From contig VZTI01001285.1 of NCBI GenBank assembly GCA_013397865.1, positions 130,383 through 194,382 of the forward strand: a DNA stretch of 64,000 bases, in the 5' to 3' direction. Origin of the DNA: Struthidea cinerea (lineage: Eukaryota > Chordata > Aves > Passeriformes > Corcoracidae). Shown here piece by piece: positions 1 to 11,367 of the stretch (the stretch's first letter is position 1; every line of letters starts with the position of its first letter). The notes below the pieces were generated by a model. It had not been told where the DNA came from, ran no database searches, and saw only the letters and a program-made list of their open reading frames with translations. A program made the position numbers and the translations under genes.

Positions 1-766
1 TCCCACAGGCTGACTCAAAAGCTCCTGTATTTGCTATTAACAGTTATTCACCAAGGAGTTCTCTGTCTGCATCTAGTAGCACTGGGTTATTTGCAAGCCG
101 AGTGCTTTGTTCAGATGGTGAGGGTGGATCACACGCTCCCTACTCTTGTTTTTTTTTTAATGAGAATCAAGTTACTGATCTTCTGATACTCAGGGTCACG
201 GTATCCTGTTTCCTTCTGCTGGAGACACTTGGAAAGCACTTAAAATACAAATGAGCAAACTGACAGATTTTGCTGTGGAGAAAAATATCTTCCGAAAAAT
301 CATCAAAAGGATTCTTAGCTTATAGAGAATTATTTTGACAAACATTTGCACAGAAGCTAGACCTCCTGCAGGTTCCTGCATCTACTTCACTTTGTTTTCT
401 GCAGACAGCCATGCAAAGTGGATCTTTCTGTGGCAAAAGCCTTGCAAAAGGAAGACAGCAGAACAGTGTTGCAATTTTCTACCAGAACCTGCCATGACTC
501 CCAGCAGCAATTTTGGGCTGGGCATTAGAGGTGGACCCAACCCCATTTCCCCCTTCCTCTGTGCTTGAGTATTCCTACATGGTAAGATAGTGGGCTCCCT
601 CCAGATCCCAGCCTGAGCATGAACACTCCGCACATCTGGGAATCATCGGGCACCTTACCTGGACTTTGTCCCACGAGAACATCACAGCATCAATGTCTCC
701 TCAGGCCTGGACCTATTGCATCTCAAACTAGGCAGCAGGAAAGGATTCCATTCTGAAAACATAGGA
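1..766. other. Unique AT-rich non-coding sequence
   Basis: No repeat, RNA gene or exon is recognised here. Open frames of 61 to 83 codons overlap on both strands around 196-633 with no family resemblance and look like chance frames. Confidence 0.6.
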
Positions 767-1212
767 AATCATAAAATCATAGAATCCTTTAGGTTGGAAA
801 GGACCTTTAAGATTGTTGAGTCCAACCATTAACCCAACACTGCTAAGGCCACCATTAAAACATAGAATCATAGAACAGCTTGGGTTGGAAGGGACCTTAA
901 AGATCACCCAGTTCCAACCCCACTGTCATGGACAAGGTTGCTCAAAGCCCCATCCATGCTCACGGTATGGCATCCACAGCTTCTCTGGGCAAACTTCTCC
1001 ATCACCTCACCATCCTCACAGTAAAAAATTTCTTCCTAATATCTATTCTAAACCTACCCTCTTTCTGTTTGAAGCCCTTCCCTAAACACCATATCTGTAC
1101 ATCGTTTAAATACTTCCAAGGATGGTGACTCCACCGCTGCCCTGGGGAGCCTGTTCCAATACTCAACAACACTTTCAGTGAAGAAATTTTTCCTAACATC
1201 CAATCTAAATAT
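767..1212 (-). mobile_element. CR1 LINE 3' fragment (outer, interrupted copy)
   Basis: The plus strand starts with repeated ATCATA/AGAATC units followed by AGGTTGGAAAGGACC, the reverse complement of the CR1 3' end, so the element lies on the minus strand. Recognisable CR1 blocks occupy 767-859 and resume at about 1078-1212 (GATGGTGACTCCACC, GGAGCCTGTTCCAAT, CAGTGAAGAAATTTTTCC). The intervening 217 bases are a second CR1 of another subfamily, so this copy was split by a later insertion. Only the 3' untranslated end survives, with no ORF2. The match to the family is clear; the subfamily is uncertain. Confidence 0.92.
860..1077 (-). mobile_element. CR1 LINE nested inside another CR1
   Basis: Starts with ACATAGAATCATAGAAC and GGGTTGGAAGGGACCTT, a fresh CR1 3' terminus in the minus orientation. 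It continues through the CAAGGTTGCTCAAAGCCCC and TCACAGTAAAAAATTTCTTCC blocks typical of a different CR1 subfamily from the surrounding copy, and stops near TTTGAAGCCC. It is about 217 bases long and 5' truncated. The right junction is blurred by shared CCCT bases. No target-site duplication is visible, which fits CR1, whose insertions usually lack clean duplications. Confidence 0.9.
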
Positions 1213-3099
1213 GAAATATAAATGCAGCAGAACTCTAACCAGATACAGTGCTTCAGCCACAAGAAACATCTTCCAGGATTGCAGTCTAATTATCTAAAAT
1301 GACAGAACACATTATCATTTTTATTACACCCACATTATGTATTATTCTTCATACAGTAATATGAGTAGAGCTTTCAAACCACTTTTCTTTTAATCTCCAG
1401 TCTCCTCTCTTGATCATCACATTGGCCTGTGTTTTCGTAATACCTGCACCAACATTAGTCACAACTGGCGGGAGCCCATAGAAAGCTTTAGAGAACATTA
1501 TTTTTGCCCTCTACATACATTAGTGTTGCTCTTTAAAGACACAGCCCTTTGTCCTTTTAATGAAGAATAAAACTCATTTCCAAGCATCCCAATAAGATTA
1601 TCTCAAATAATAGAAATCCAATTAGCTCAGGCAGTTTGAAGTCTCACTTAGGCTCCTGGGTGGTATTGTCTGTCATTAAATATACTGCTTTAAAATACTT
1701 TCAAATACCTGTGTAGTACCCAGAGACAAAAATGATTCTAAGTCTGCAGTTAGCATCCAGCCCCTAATATTTAAAGAAGGACATAGAAATGAGGAATACC
1801 CACATTTGGCACACTTTGCCTCAGAGCTGGGGAGCACCTCAGCCTGGTCAGTTCACTCAGGTCCCCTCTGCCACCTTAAGACAAGACTTTGAGCCTGCCT
1901 ACACTAAGATAGGAATATTGAAGCAAAGAATGTTCTGTTTGTCAGTGAATTACAGGACCCTTTTATCCTTCAGGTCTTGCTGTCCCCTTGCCACTGTCAG
2001 TGTCTTTTCTTCCTTTACTTCTTAATGCAGGGCTTCTATTGAGATGAGCTATAATTACCTAGACAGCACCCCTATCCTGCTATGGCCTTCAGGCATCTTT
2101 CCTGGCTACCACCACTATTTCCTTTAGTTCCCACTGCTAACTTCCCTTTAGAAACTGTGTCCTCTAGCTGGCTTTAAATATAACCAACTTCTTTCATGCT
2201 CTAAATGCTCAAAAACTACTGTTCTTGCCTCCAGCTTCCGACTTTATTTTCCTTTACACTTTTGTATCCTCTTGGGAAATTTTACTGGTTCCAAAAATCA
2301 TGAATTTCAATTTACCATATTTTTAAGCTTTCTTTTAAGTCCACTCACCTTACTAAAAAAAGCTTAAGTATTAGACCATGTTATCACTCACTTGTGAGAG
2401 AGGATTGAGGGAAGAATTAGTTGAACTGGAAGTCAGGCGCTTAATACGTGTCAAAAAAGCTCAAACTTTTCCTGTCTAACAGCCTTAGGCAAAAGGAGAT
2501 TTAAAGAGGGCACAGAAAGCACCAGCCTGTTTTGTCTTACATCTCTCTTGTTCAGATAGGCTGTGCAGTCTGAAAACATGTTCAGTCCCAAGGAACACTC
2601 AAAATGTGAGGAAACCTCTATAAAAATATTATTTTCCAGTGTTGATATTCCTGTAATTTTCCAAGGCAGTCAAATCAAAAGATATATGGAAAAAACCTAT
2701 CAGACCTCTAGCTACCCACAGTTTATCCCTTGTTTAAATGGAAATACCTTCTTCAACCAGGAAACAACAAATTTAAAAAGTCTTAATAAAGTATATATGA
2801 ACTAATTTCTCCAAATTCACTGCTCTATTTTCGCTCTAATTTGAAGAAGAAAATCTGATGTAGAGATGAAACATGGATTAATTCAGGCAAAATTGTTAAA
2901 GAACAGAAAAGTTATCAGCAAATAAAAAAAAAAATTAAGAACTTCCTAAAAAAAACCCAACAAACAATGATGTGTGATACAGCAAAAAGTGCACAAAAAT
3001 ACTGGGCCATAGAGCCACACTTACTTCCTTGGAAGTATAGAGAAATAGTGAAGAAAAAGTGTTCAGATTCAGCTAGATTCAGATGGTTTCGATGATTAG
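1213..3099. other. Unique AT-rich non-coding sequence
   Basis: No repeat family or exon is recognised. An 80-codon open frame at 2563-2805 has no recognisable domain and AT-driven composition. Confidence 0.55.
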
Positions 3100-3129
3100 A
3101 CCTGTGGGGAACAAAAGTACCCCACAGGT
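3100..3129. repeat. Perfect 10-bp inverted repeat (hairpin)
   Basis: ACCTGTGGGG at 3100-3109 is followed by a 10-base loop and its exact complement CCCCACAGGT at 3120-3129. The stem is 60 percent G+C in a strongly AT-rich stretch. It has no following T-run and no gene beside it, so a terminator reading is not supported. Confidence 0.85.
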
Positions 3130-3180
3130 ACTTTGTGAAATAATTATTCGTGAGCGAACAGAAAAGTCTGTAGGATATTG

Positions 3181-3275
3181 GAAGAAATGGCGCAATTGTT
3201 CAGTTCAATGACAAATACAGTATTTGGGAGAAATAGCTCAATTGTTCCGAGCAATGACAAAAATGTTATTTAGGG
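3181..3275. repeat. Diverged two-copy tandem duplication, 46-bp period
   Basis: Copy one (about 3181-3228) and copy two (about 3228-3275) share the order AAAT, CAATTGTTC, CAATGACAAA and TATTT. AAAT starts at 3185 and 3231, CAATTGTT at 3193 and 3239, CAATG at 3206 and 3252: a constant offset of 46 bases. Substitutions between the copies indicate an old local duplication. Confidence 0.8.
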
Positions 3276-6200
3276 CTAATGGAGAAAAGGAAACCTCCAA
3301 AATTCACTGCCAAAAAACAATCACAGCCAAAGAAAAAAAAAGTTAGATGTAATATTTGGTTTTATTACAAAAAAGATTACAAAATAAAAATTAAAGTGCT
3401 GATTAAGTTGGTGCTGGTCAGCACCAATCTGAAATACTGTATTCAGTGCCCATTGAAGAGGAAGATAATAATACCATAGTTTGAAGTAACATGGCAGATC
3501 AGAAAATTTTAAAGACTGACATCTTATAGAAAGTCACATTATACATGATCATATGTATTCACGACAGAATGCAGCAGTAAAATGCCAGTGAAAGCTGTAT
3601 GTTTATATCAGAAAGAAACTTGTCCTTTTCTTCTTTTCTCTTTGGTTTTATACCCAGACAGATTCAAAAATAGGAATTAACTTCTAGGTCTTAAATAACA
3701 TGTTTTCCAACCAGATATAACTAAAAACCAAAGAAAAAACCATTTTGTAATTAATATCTTCTTAATTCCAGTTAATTGACTATACATTTGCAGTGAACCA
3801 GAGATTTGTTAAGCTAGATTGTTGAAAATTATCCGATCTCTGCTGAAGTCAATGGGATGGTGCCCTTTACCATTTCCACTGCAGAGCTGTTTCCCCTTCT
3901 CTCTGTACTGTGGTTGCTTACACATGCCATAATCTTCTGAGACGTGGCAAACAGAGGCTGTTTCCTGCTCCCAGCATGCATGACACAGTGGTTTTTGCTG
4001 CCTTGTTCCTGCTGCTTACACTGACTGTGATCGCACTGCACTGCCCCTGATGAAATTCGCTTCGATTCAGTCATTTGTCTTTGGTCTCACAAACCAATCC
4101 ATTGCAGAACATTGCTCTGTAAATTGATAAGGAGTTCTTAAAGAACTATGACTCTTAATCATCTTCATCGTCATGCCTCTAGGCCTGTGGCTGCATGTTC
4201 TGAAACCCTCTTGCTATTGCTTTGTTGTTTATACTGAAATACACAGGGTTGCAGAGGTTGCTTTTTATTTATGAATCCTAATTCCTTGTGCTGGACACCT
4301 CAACATCCTGCTGTGATTGCTTCCATTGCACGGCAGATAAATCTAGACTCTGCCACTTGTTTACTCTTGTACTCTCTCTTTATAACTCGGTATACAGTTT
4401 TTAATTAGATCATATCATAGCTAATGCTGTCATTTGGACAGCACAGCTTTGACATGACCTTGAGACAACCACTGCCAATTTATTGTAACCACCTTGTTTG
4501 GGACTATTTATCCACAGCTTCACAAATCATTCACTCAGTCCTTAATTAGTTCATATATAATCATTCAAATGCATTCCAGTTAGCTATATTTTACTGGTGG
4601 GTGATGGGATGATGTGGTTTCACCAGCCAGCTTTTTTCTCATTACACCAGGCTCAGTAAATGACTGACTGTGTACACATAAATATGAGATCAAATGATGC
4701 CAGTAGCTGACACTCAGAAATACATAGGTTTTATAGAAGCAGTAAAACTTCATTATGTGCCAAATATTATTTCTAGTTTTAGTTAGAGAAATGCTGCTTC
4801 ATGAGACAAATGGCTGCATGAGAAGGATGGGTCTAGAGACACACAATAATTTCACTCGTAATAGACAAGCTGTTCAGGCACAGGACACAGGACATAGGGT
4901 GAGCTGATGTGGGAGTTTCTGTAGTGCTGCTGGTGAAAAAGTGTTTTCTTATGTACCCCCTGGTTTCAGCATCAGGCCTTTATGTGTTACTCAGTCCCCA
5001 GCCCCACACACTCTGTGCACTTCTACAGCAGAATCCCAGTATGGGAGAAAGGGAATGATGCTAATACATGAGGTTGTCTGGGAAGGCAGAGGTCTGAGAT
5101 TTCTCTTTGCTTTCTTTGACTTCCAAAGGTCTGAGATTGCTTTCTATAGTAGGAGTTCATGTGACCTTATTTCCACAGTTATTTGATTTGCTTCTAATTG
5201 AATATGAAATTGCATGTGCGAGAAGTGTGCAACTGATTATCTTTCTTGGATATGATTGACTTAATTTAGTTTCCCTGTCATGACAGAGTTCTTCACTAGG
5301 AACACTGTACAACTAGAGCTCTGGTTACAGTTAATTTTTCATCTTGATGGCCAAGGAGAACTTTAAAAAACTTACATTCTATCAAAATTAAACAAGATTT
5401 TCTGTTGCCTTGCCAAATCAAAAGACCCTGAAGAAATATTTGAGGGAAACTTTCTATTTACATCAGTAGCTATGAGATTTTTTTTTTTTAATTTTAATGT
5501 AATTTTGTGCCTCATTCATCACTTTTGATAAAGATACTAGTTTTCTATTAGGTTTTCATTCTGCTGGCATCAACTCAAATGTTCTGGCTATATCCACACC
5601 AGTGAAAAGAGCTCGTGTCCATTTTCGGACCCTGGATTTAAAGGGTGCGGACTGTTCCTTTAACATAGATGAACATTTTACCTCCCAAGATAAGTGTCCA
5701 CAAAGTCTGTACTGAGGATGATCCCTGCTATAACTCCTGAAACATGTTCAGGTGTTGTCAGGGAGAGTAGTGACCAAAAAATGAACAGATACCATCAGCA
5801 TTTGACATGATCTTGATGATCATGGGACACTACCTTACCCTGGTCTTCTTTAAGTCGCTTCTATGTAGAGAGATTCTGTAATTACATCCTAGGAAGGTTA
5901 TGTGTTTTCAGCTGTAAAAGACAAATGTTTCCCTTCTTAGCAAATATGAAGTACTCAGATTTATTCAGAGGAAAGTCTGAGTATTTGGTTCACGCATAAC
6001 TCAAGCATTTAAAAAAAGCTCTTCCAAAGCAGTGTTGTCTACCTTCAATATTCTCTGCTGCTGCTGAGAAGTGGATCCATTCTAAAAAGTAACTCCAGAT
6101 GCTTACTACATAGGTGGGGAAGGATCTTCAATCTTGTTCTTAATTACTGTGGCTCAAATTGATTTGACCTGAACTCTCCCTGCTTTCAAGTAGAGCAGGA

Positions 6201-6879
6201 TCTGCAGGCAAGCTCCTTGCTTTTTAAACTAACATGCTGACTGACAAATAAGTAATTGTAAGGAGCTGATTTATTGCCCAGCCAGACACAGCTGGATGTA
6301 AAATATTAATTTTTAATGTAAGAAACAATTTCCATTTCTTTTATCTATAAAATCCAATAAATTAATCCAAGCACTTACAAATAATTGATATTTCACAATG
6401 GAGAGGTTTGGGGTTTTTTTGCCACTTACAAATGTGCCCCTTTTAAAACCAAATGCTTTAAAGAGAAGATGGTTTTGAATTTCAAGGCTACATATATACC
6501 TCAGGACTCTGCTGACATCAAAATAAGCCATAAAAGCAAAAAGCAAGAGTATTTTATGATGCCACTAGGACCCCAAAATATAGCCGTGTCCAAGTTTTAT
6601 TTTATCTTACATAATACATGGTTCCTACTACAAATTACAAGCTGCCATCCTTCCAATTCCTTATTGTAAGTCTTTTTCACTTTCCAGTTCTCTTATTCTT
6701 CTAAAATCTTGCCATAGGAAGAAAGAACAATAATGAAGGGATCCTGGATGCTCAGATGACTGGCAGTAGACTGCCGACCTATTGAACTCCAAGAACGCTC
6801 TTCTTCACATGAAGAATGAAAAAGATTATTAACTGCTAATTACAAGAAAAAATATCCATCTCAAAGGTTAATTCAGCTC
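3276..6879. other. Unique AT-rich non-coding sequence
   Basis: No exon or clear transposon. Small items: a CTGAAGTCAATGGGA motif at about 3842-3856 that resembles an ancient amniote repeat, an imperfect 37-bp-offset direct repeat of GGTCTGAGAT at 5091 and 5128, and a short poly(T) at about 5470-5480. Confidence 0.5.
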
Positions 6880-7042
6880 TAGAATAGATTACTCAGAAAG
6901 TCTGTGCTTTCTTCATTATTGAAGACATTTAAAAACATCTGGAAGCACCTAAGGAAACATCTGTCTACACTTTTACTGTACTTGATTTTGATAAAGAATT
7001 GGACCCATGTCACTCCCACAGTTATGTTTTATGACTCTATTA
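6880..7042 (+). mobile_element. Ancient CR1-type LINE 3' end
   Basis: The order AGAATAGATTACTCAGAAAG, CATTATTGAAGACATTTAAAA, GGAAACATCTGTC, AATTGGACCCATG and a final TTTTATGACTCTATTA follows the 3' end of old CR1 copies known from turtles and crocodiles (rank-order match to remembered consensus). Orientation is plus. Divergence is far greater than in the avian-type CR1 copies of this window, so this is probably an insertion older than birds. Confidence 0.65.
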
Positions 7043-7381
7043 CATAAATATTTAATCTGACTTCATTACCAGTTGACAGATGCTCAGATGACAATTTTTC
7101 TACTCAAATCTTTCAGGAGTTTCTTCTCCCCAAACACTAATGAACACCTTACTGTTTCTGTATCAGTAAACCAAACAGACTAAGGACAATGCTCTAACAC
7201 TGAGATATAGTGTGGCACAGCTCACCTTCACATAAACTTCCCAACCCTGACCATGAAGGAAGAGACTGCCCCCAAAGTAGATACTGGGAATGATTCTTGA
7301 CATGTGCTAACCACTCACTGTACTTGGCATTGTCTGCTGTCATGCCACTAGATACCAGTTTATTCCATGTCATGGATTTTT

Positions 7382-7550
7382 GAATCATAGAATTACTAAG
7401 GTCAGAAAAGATATTAACCCAGCACTGCCATGTTCACTATTAAACCATTTCCCCAGGTGAGATGTTCACACACTTTTTGAACATTTCCAGGGATGGTGGT
7501 TCTACCACTTCCCTGGCCAGCCTGTTCCAATGCCTGACCACCCCCTCAGT
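7382..7550 (-). mobile_element. CR1 LINE 3' fragment
   Basis: Begins with GAATCATAGAATTAC on the plus strand, then AACCCAGCACTGCC, CATTTCCAGGGATGGTGGTT, CCACTTCCCTGGCCAGCC and TGTTCCAATGCCTGACCACC, all typical of the reverse complement of the CR1 3' UTR. It is 5' truncated and non-coding. It lies 340 bases from the ancient CR1 at 6880-7042. Confidence 0.92.
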
Positions 7551-8287
7551 GCTTTCAATTTGTTCACAGTTTAGCAGGATGGGTGATCTTATACAAGCTC
7601 TCAGGTTTGTTCTTTGTTCTGTTTAACTTGCCAGTGAAAATATAGCCCTTGATTTGCTTTTCCTACCTAGAAATGGAAGCAGAGCTTCAACAGAGAGATA
7701 GGAGTACAAAAACTTTCAACCTTACTCCATTGTAAATGGATACACAAGTCTCAAACACAAGTACGGCAGGGAAGATTTTGTGTAAAGGCTGTGGACCATG
7801 CCTGTATGTCTATATATTACCACAGTGACAATCTGAAACAGGAAAATCTGTTTTTCCTTGTGTAAAAACTTGTAAGGTTCTAATACAGGCTTTCAAAGCT
7901 GCACATTATTGCCCTTGTCGTCATTAGCACTTAACAAAACCAGAAAGCAACTGATTTCTTAGAAGCTTGAAAATATTGGCTCGCCTTGTATCATAAAACC
8001 CTTTTACCTTCGGCCATGATTTCACTTCTACTTTTAGAAAACAAGTCCAGACATGGGACCAAATGTCTGCTTTTGTTGGACTGAATGGATATAACATAAG
8101 TAGCAGATAAAAACTCCTTTTAATGGTATTCTGTTATTCTGTGATTTTCATTTTCTGATGATAGTTTTGCGTTACAGCAGTCAATGACGATTGCTGTTAA
8201 GTGCAATCCCTTTGTGTTTGGACACAGATGTAGAATGCCATGCCCCACAGTTTTCATGTTACCTAGTCCTGCAGGACAGGCAAAGGT
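7551..8287. other. Unique non-coding sequence
   Basis: Nothing recognisable on either strand. Confidence 0.5.
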
Positions 8288-8407
8288 TTATTATTAGTAT
8301 TCCTATTTTCACATGAGCAAAAGAGGTTATTTTCCAAGATCAGAGAGGGAGTCCACGATGAACTAGGCGCGAAGTGCAAATCTTTTGAGCCTCAGCTCAG
8401 TGCCTTC
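8288..8407 (-). mobile_element. MIR-like SINE relic
   Basis: TTATTATTAGTATTCCTATT, TTCACATGAGCAAAAGAGG, TTTTCCAAGATCAGAGAGGG and the following GAACTAGGCGCGAAGTGC follow, in order, the reverse complement of the tRNA-derived MIR SINE (the 'ATTATTATCCCCATTTTACAG ... TTGCCCAAGGTCACACAG' region). It is heavily diverged with no intact A or B box. MIR-type elements are amniote-age and non-coding. The identification rests on block order only. Confidence 0.65.
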
Positions 8408-8787
8408 ACAAAAGACCTTTTCCCCACAGAGAGAAAACTGACAAAAACCTTTAAGAATATTACTAGCACATCTGAAATCTCTTTAGCCCTGACTTCATTA
8501 CTCTTCTGTAAGTCCCTGCAATCTTTTGGACTGATAGTGTCTAGGGAGTCTGGGGAGCAAAGACTATATTAATGGTTATAGAAACATGCTCAATTTTTCA
8601 TTTACATGTCCGCACTTCACACCACTGCTTGGGCTTGTTGGAAGGATAGAATCTTAATTGGTTTAAACTATCCCAGTTTCATTAATTTACATGGTACTAT
8701 ACCCCACTGAGGATCTATCTGCTACATCTTAGGTCAAAGCACTGATCCTTGATTGGTTTCCCTTGGCACTACTGATGATCAAATGAA

Positions 8788-8813
8788 CAATAATAATAAT
8801 AATAATAATAATA
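8788..8813. repeat. (TAA)n microsatellite
   Basis: About eight and a half uninterrupted AAT/TAA units; likely length-polymorphic. Confidence 0.95.
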
Positions 8814-9680
8814 GTACACCATCATCTGCTGATTCCATAGGAATTTCTTCATTTTCTTCATTAAATCTTTGCTGAACAGTGCCATTTGAATATCAAGTGG
8901 GTAAGCAAGGAATCCTATCTAGTGGGATTCAAGAGTAGAAACGATGCAGTGGTGGTCTTGCTGTTATTAGCAAAGTGATCAGGATTCAGAAGTGTTGTGA
9001 GAATTCTTTTGCCATGTCAACCATCAAAGAGAGACACCAGAGAGATAAAAGTTACAGAGTGTTAAACCCTGCCTGTCGCCTTCGGCATGTTTTTGTTTAG
9101 TTCAATTCATCTCAACATTTGATTTTTAATAGTACACTTCTGTTGTTATGAGTGAAAAATAAAAAGGACTATTAAAAAACAAGTTGTGTGCAGGCAAAAC
9201 ACAGTTTCTGGCACTTCACACCACCCAGAACAGAATGCTATCTGCCAATTTGACTTGCTTTTATTTCATGTCCAATTACAAAAAAAGTACAAGAGAGAGA
9301 GAGACCCAACTTTCCCTTTTCTATTTGTTTTTTTACTTAATGTGTTTAAAAAGTACAACAAGCCAAGTTAACAGCATAGGCAAAAGCAGCCCCTGCAAGC
9401 CTAAGGAGCAGAAAGCTATTTTTAACTTCCTTGAGGAAGATTGTATAAATACTATCCACTGCAGCAAAACAGGAATTTAATAAACCCCAATATCATCACT
9501 GGAAACAAAGCTATTTAATTTAATGTCTAGGCTGTGGCCTTGAATTTAACAAAGAGAAGTGATATGGAGAAATAAGTAGGAAAGGTAAATAGATATAAAA
9601 ATAATGTCTTTACACCTCTTTGCTTTCCCTAAGGTGTTTTCCAGCCAACAGCATTTCCCTCACCCCATCAGCCTTGATGG

Positions 9681-9697
9681 CAGCAGCAGCAGCAGCA
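9681..9697. repeat. Short (CAG)n run
   Basis: Five CAG units plus CA. It is not inside a supported coding frame. Confidence 0.9.
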
Positions 9698-10365
9698 AGT
9701 GAAGGTTAAACTTGTATATTCATTAGAGACTCTCCTCAAAGGATGTTTCTTACCCCCAAATTCACAGTTCTGTAACATTTTAAAACATCCACTATTCTCT
9801 GCATCTCCCACGTTTGCAGGGCATAGGGTACTTTCTGTATCTGTCATTTAATTTTATTTACAGGGGTTTTTTGCCTATAAAATAATTTCTTCAGCTCTTA
9901 TGTGAAAGTTAGGTGTTTTATCCCACTGTTCTATTCTGCGTATGTCCCAGTCTCTTGAATTTCCTTGTTTTCTGGATAACAATCATTCTGACTTTCTGAG
10001 CCAATCACAGCACAAAGCACAGATGATCTTTTCTGTTTATTGACACTACAGTTAATTAACAATTCCTGGGTTAATCCAACTCAGTTTGGTCTACTACTGT
10101 GTCCCATCTCATTTATCTGTGTGGGGACCCTGCCTTGTAGCGCATCCTTGTGACAATACTTGCTCCATTCAGAGAGATGCACAAATTTTTCAATTTTAAG
10201 TTTTCTATAAAACAATACATTGTTGAGCCAACCTTCACAGCATCTTTGTTCCCTTGAGAGCTCCATAGTTTATTTTCTGCTCCAATAGCTTCTATCCTTC
10301 CAGTTAGTTGTCTATCACTGGTGCTAATTTGTTTCATCTGAAAGCTCAGTGTTCTTTCTGGTCCG

Positions 10366-10730
10366 TTCACCCTGGAGAAGAGGAGACTGAGGGGAGACCT
10401 CATTGCAGTTACAACTTCCTCTTGAGGGACAGCTGAAGGGGCAGACATGGATGTCTTGTCTGTGGTGACCAGTGACAGGACCCAAGGGTATGGTCTGAAG
10501 CTGAGTCAGGGGAGGGTTAGTTTGGATATCAGGAAAAGGTTCTTCACCCAGAGGGTGGTTGGCCACTGGAACAGGCTCCCCAGGGCAGTGGTCACAGCAC
10601 AAAGCTCAAGAAGTTTTTGGACAATGCTCTCAGGCACATGGTGGGATTCCTGGGGTGTCCTGTGCAGGGCCAGGAGCTGGACCCGATAGTCCTTGTGGGT
10701 CCCTTCCAACTCAGCGTATTCTGTGATTTC
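10366..10730 (+). mobile_element. CR1 LINE 3' fragment
   Basis: Plus-orientation CR1: CCTGGAGAAGAGGAGACTGA, GGGGAGACCTCATTGC, AGGTTCTTCACCCAGAGGG, GGCCACTGGAACAGGCTCC, GGGTGTCCTGTGCAGGGCC and GGGTCCCTTCCAACTCAGC, ending with TATTCTGTGATT. About 365 bases of 3' UTR, 5' truncated. It shares the GGTGTCC...GGGCCA...AG(T/C)TGGAC block with the copy at 37522-37736, so both belong to one subfamily. Open frames across it on both strands are repeat-derived, not genes. Confidence 0.95.
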
Positions 10731-11023
10731 GGCAAGGTAACAGGAGCAGACACTCTTACTGCAGACTGCTGTGTCAAGTGGGCTTGACGATCCAGGTTCC
10801 TGGGCACAGGTAACATGAAACTTGCTCATATTTCTGCTGCCATGCTTCCTCAGGGATCAAAAGGAATTATCAAATAATTTTGTCACGTTGTTATCGTAAT
10901 TTCACCAAAATTTCCAAACATCTCAAAGTCAGTTTTTTAGTCTATGCTGGTCAAGAGGGAGGGCTTTGCATATGTTCAACAACCTTTTTAGATATTTATT
11001 TATATTCTTCATCTTATATATTT

Positions 11024-11367
11024 AGAAACACAGAATGCTTTGGGTTGAAAGGACCTTTAAAGGTCATCTAGTCCAACCTCCCTACAATGTTCAGGGACGA
11101 CTTCAACTAAACGCTGTTGCCCAAAGCTCCATTCAACCTTACCTTGAGTGTAATCCAGGGGTTAGACATTTATCGCCTCTCTGGGCAGCCTGTTTCACCA
11201 CCTTCACTGTAAAAAACTTCTTCCTTATATCTAGACTGATCTACCTTCTTTTAGTTTAAAACCCTTACCCCTTGTCCTATGGCTACAGGCCTTACTAAAT
11301 AGTCTATCTCCATGTTACTTTTAGGCCCCCTTTATGTATTGAAAGGCCACAATAAGGTCTCCCCTGT
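11024..11367 (-). mobile_element. CR1 LINE 3' fragment
   Basis: AGAAACACAGAATGCTTTGG, GTTGAAAGGACCTTTAAAGG, ATCTAGTCCAACCTCCC, CTGGGCAGCCTGTTTCACC, ACTGTAAAAAACTTCTTCC, CCCCTTGTCCTATGGCTAC and CACAATAAGGTCTCCCC follow the reverse complement of CR1. It reaches further 5' than most fragments here (about 345 bases) but is still UTR. It lies 294 bases from the oppositely oriented copy at 10366-10730. Confidence 0.93.

Larger units (their letters stand above)
8408..10365. other. Unique non-coding sequence with small microsatellites
   Basis: Holds a TAA microsatellite and a short CAG run, listed separately. A 98-codon frame at 9184-9480 has no family resemblance. No exon recognised. Confidence 0.5.

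Noticed and set aside
3100..3129. Rho-independent terminator reading of the hairpin
   Set aside because: There is no T-run, no upstream gene, and the genome is vertebrate.
9681..9697. CAG run as a polyglutamine-coding exon
   Set aside because: Short run with stops nearby and no exon context.
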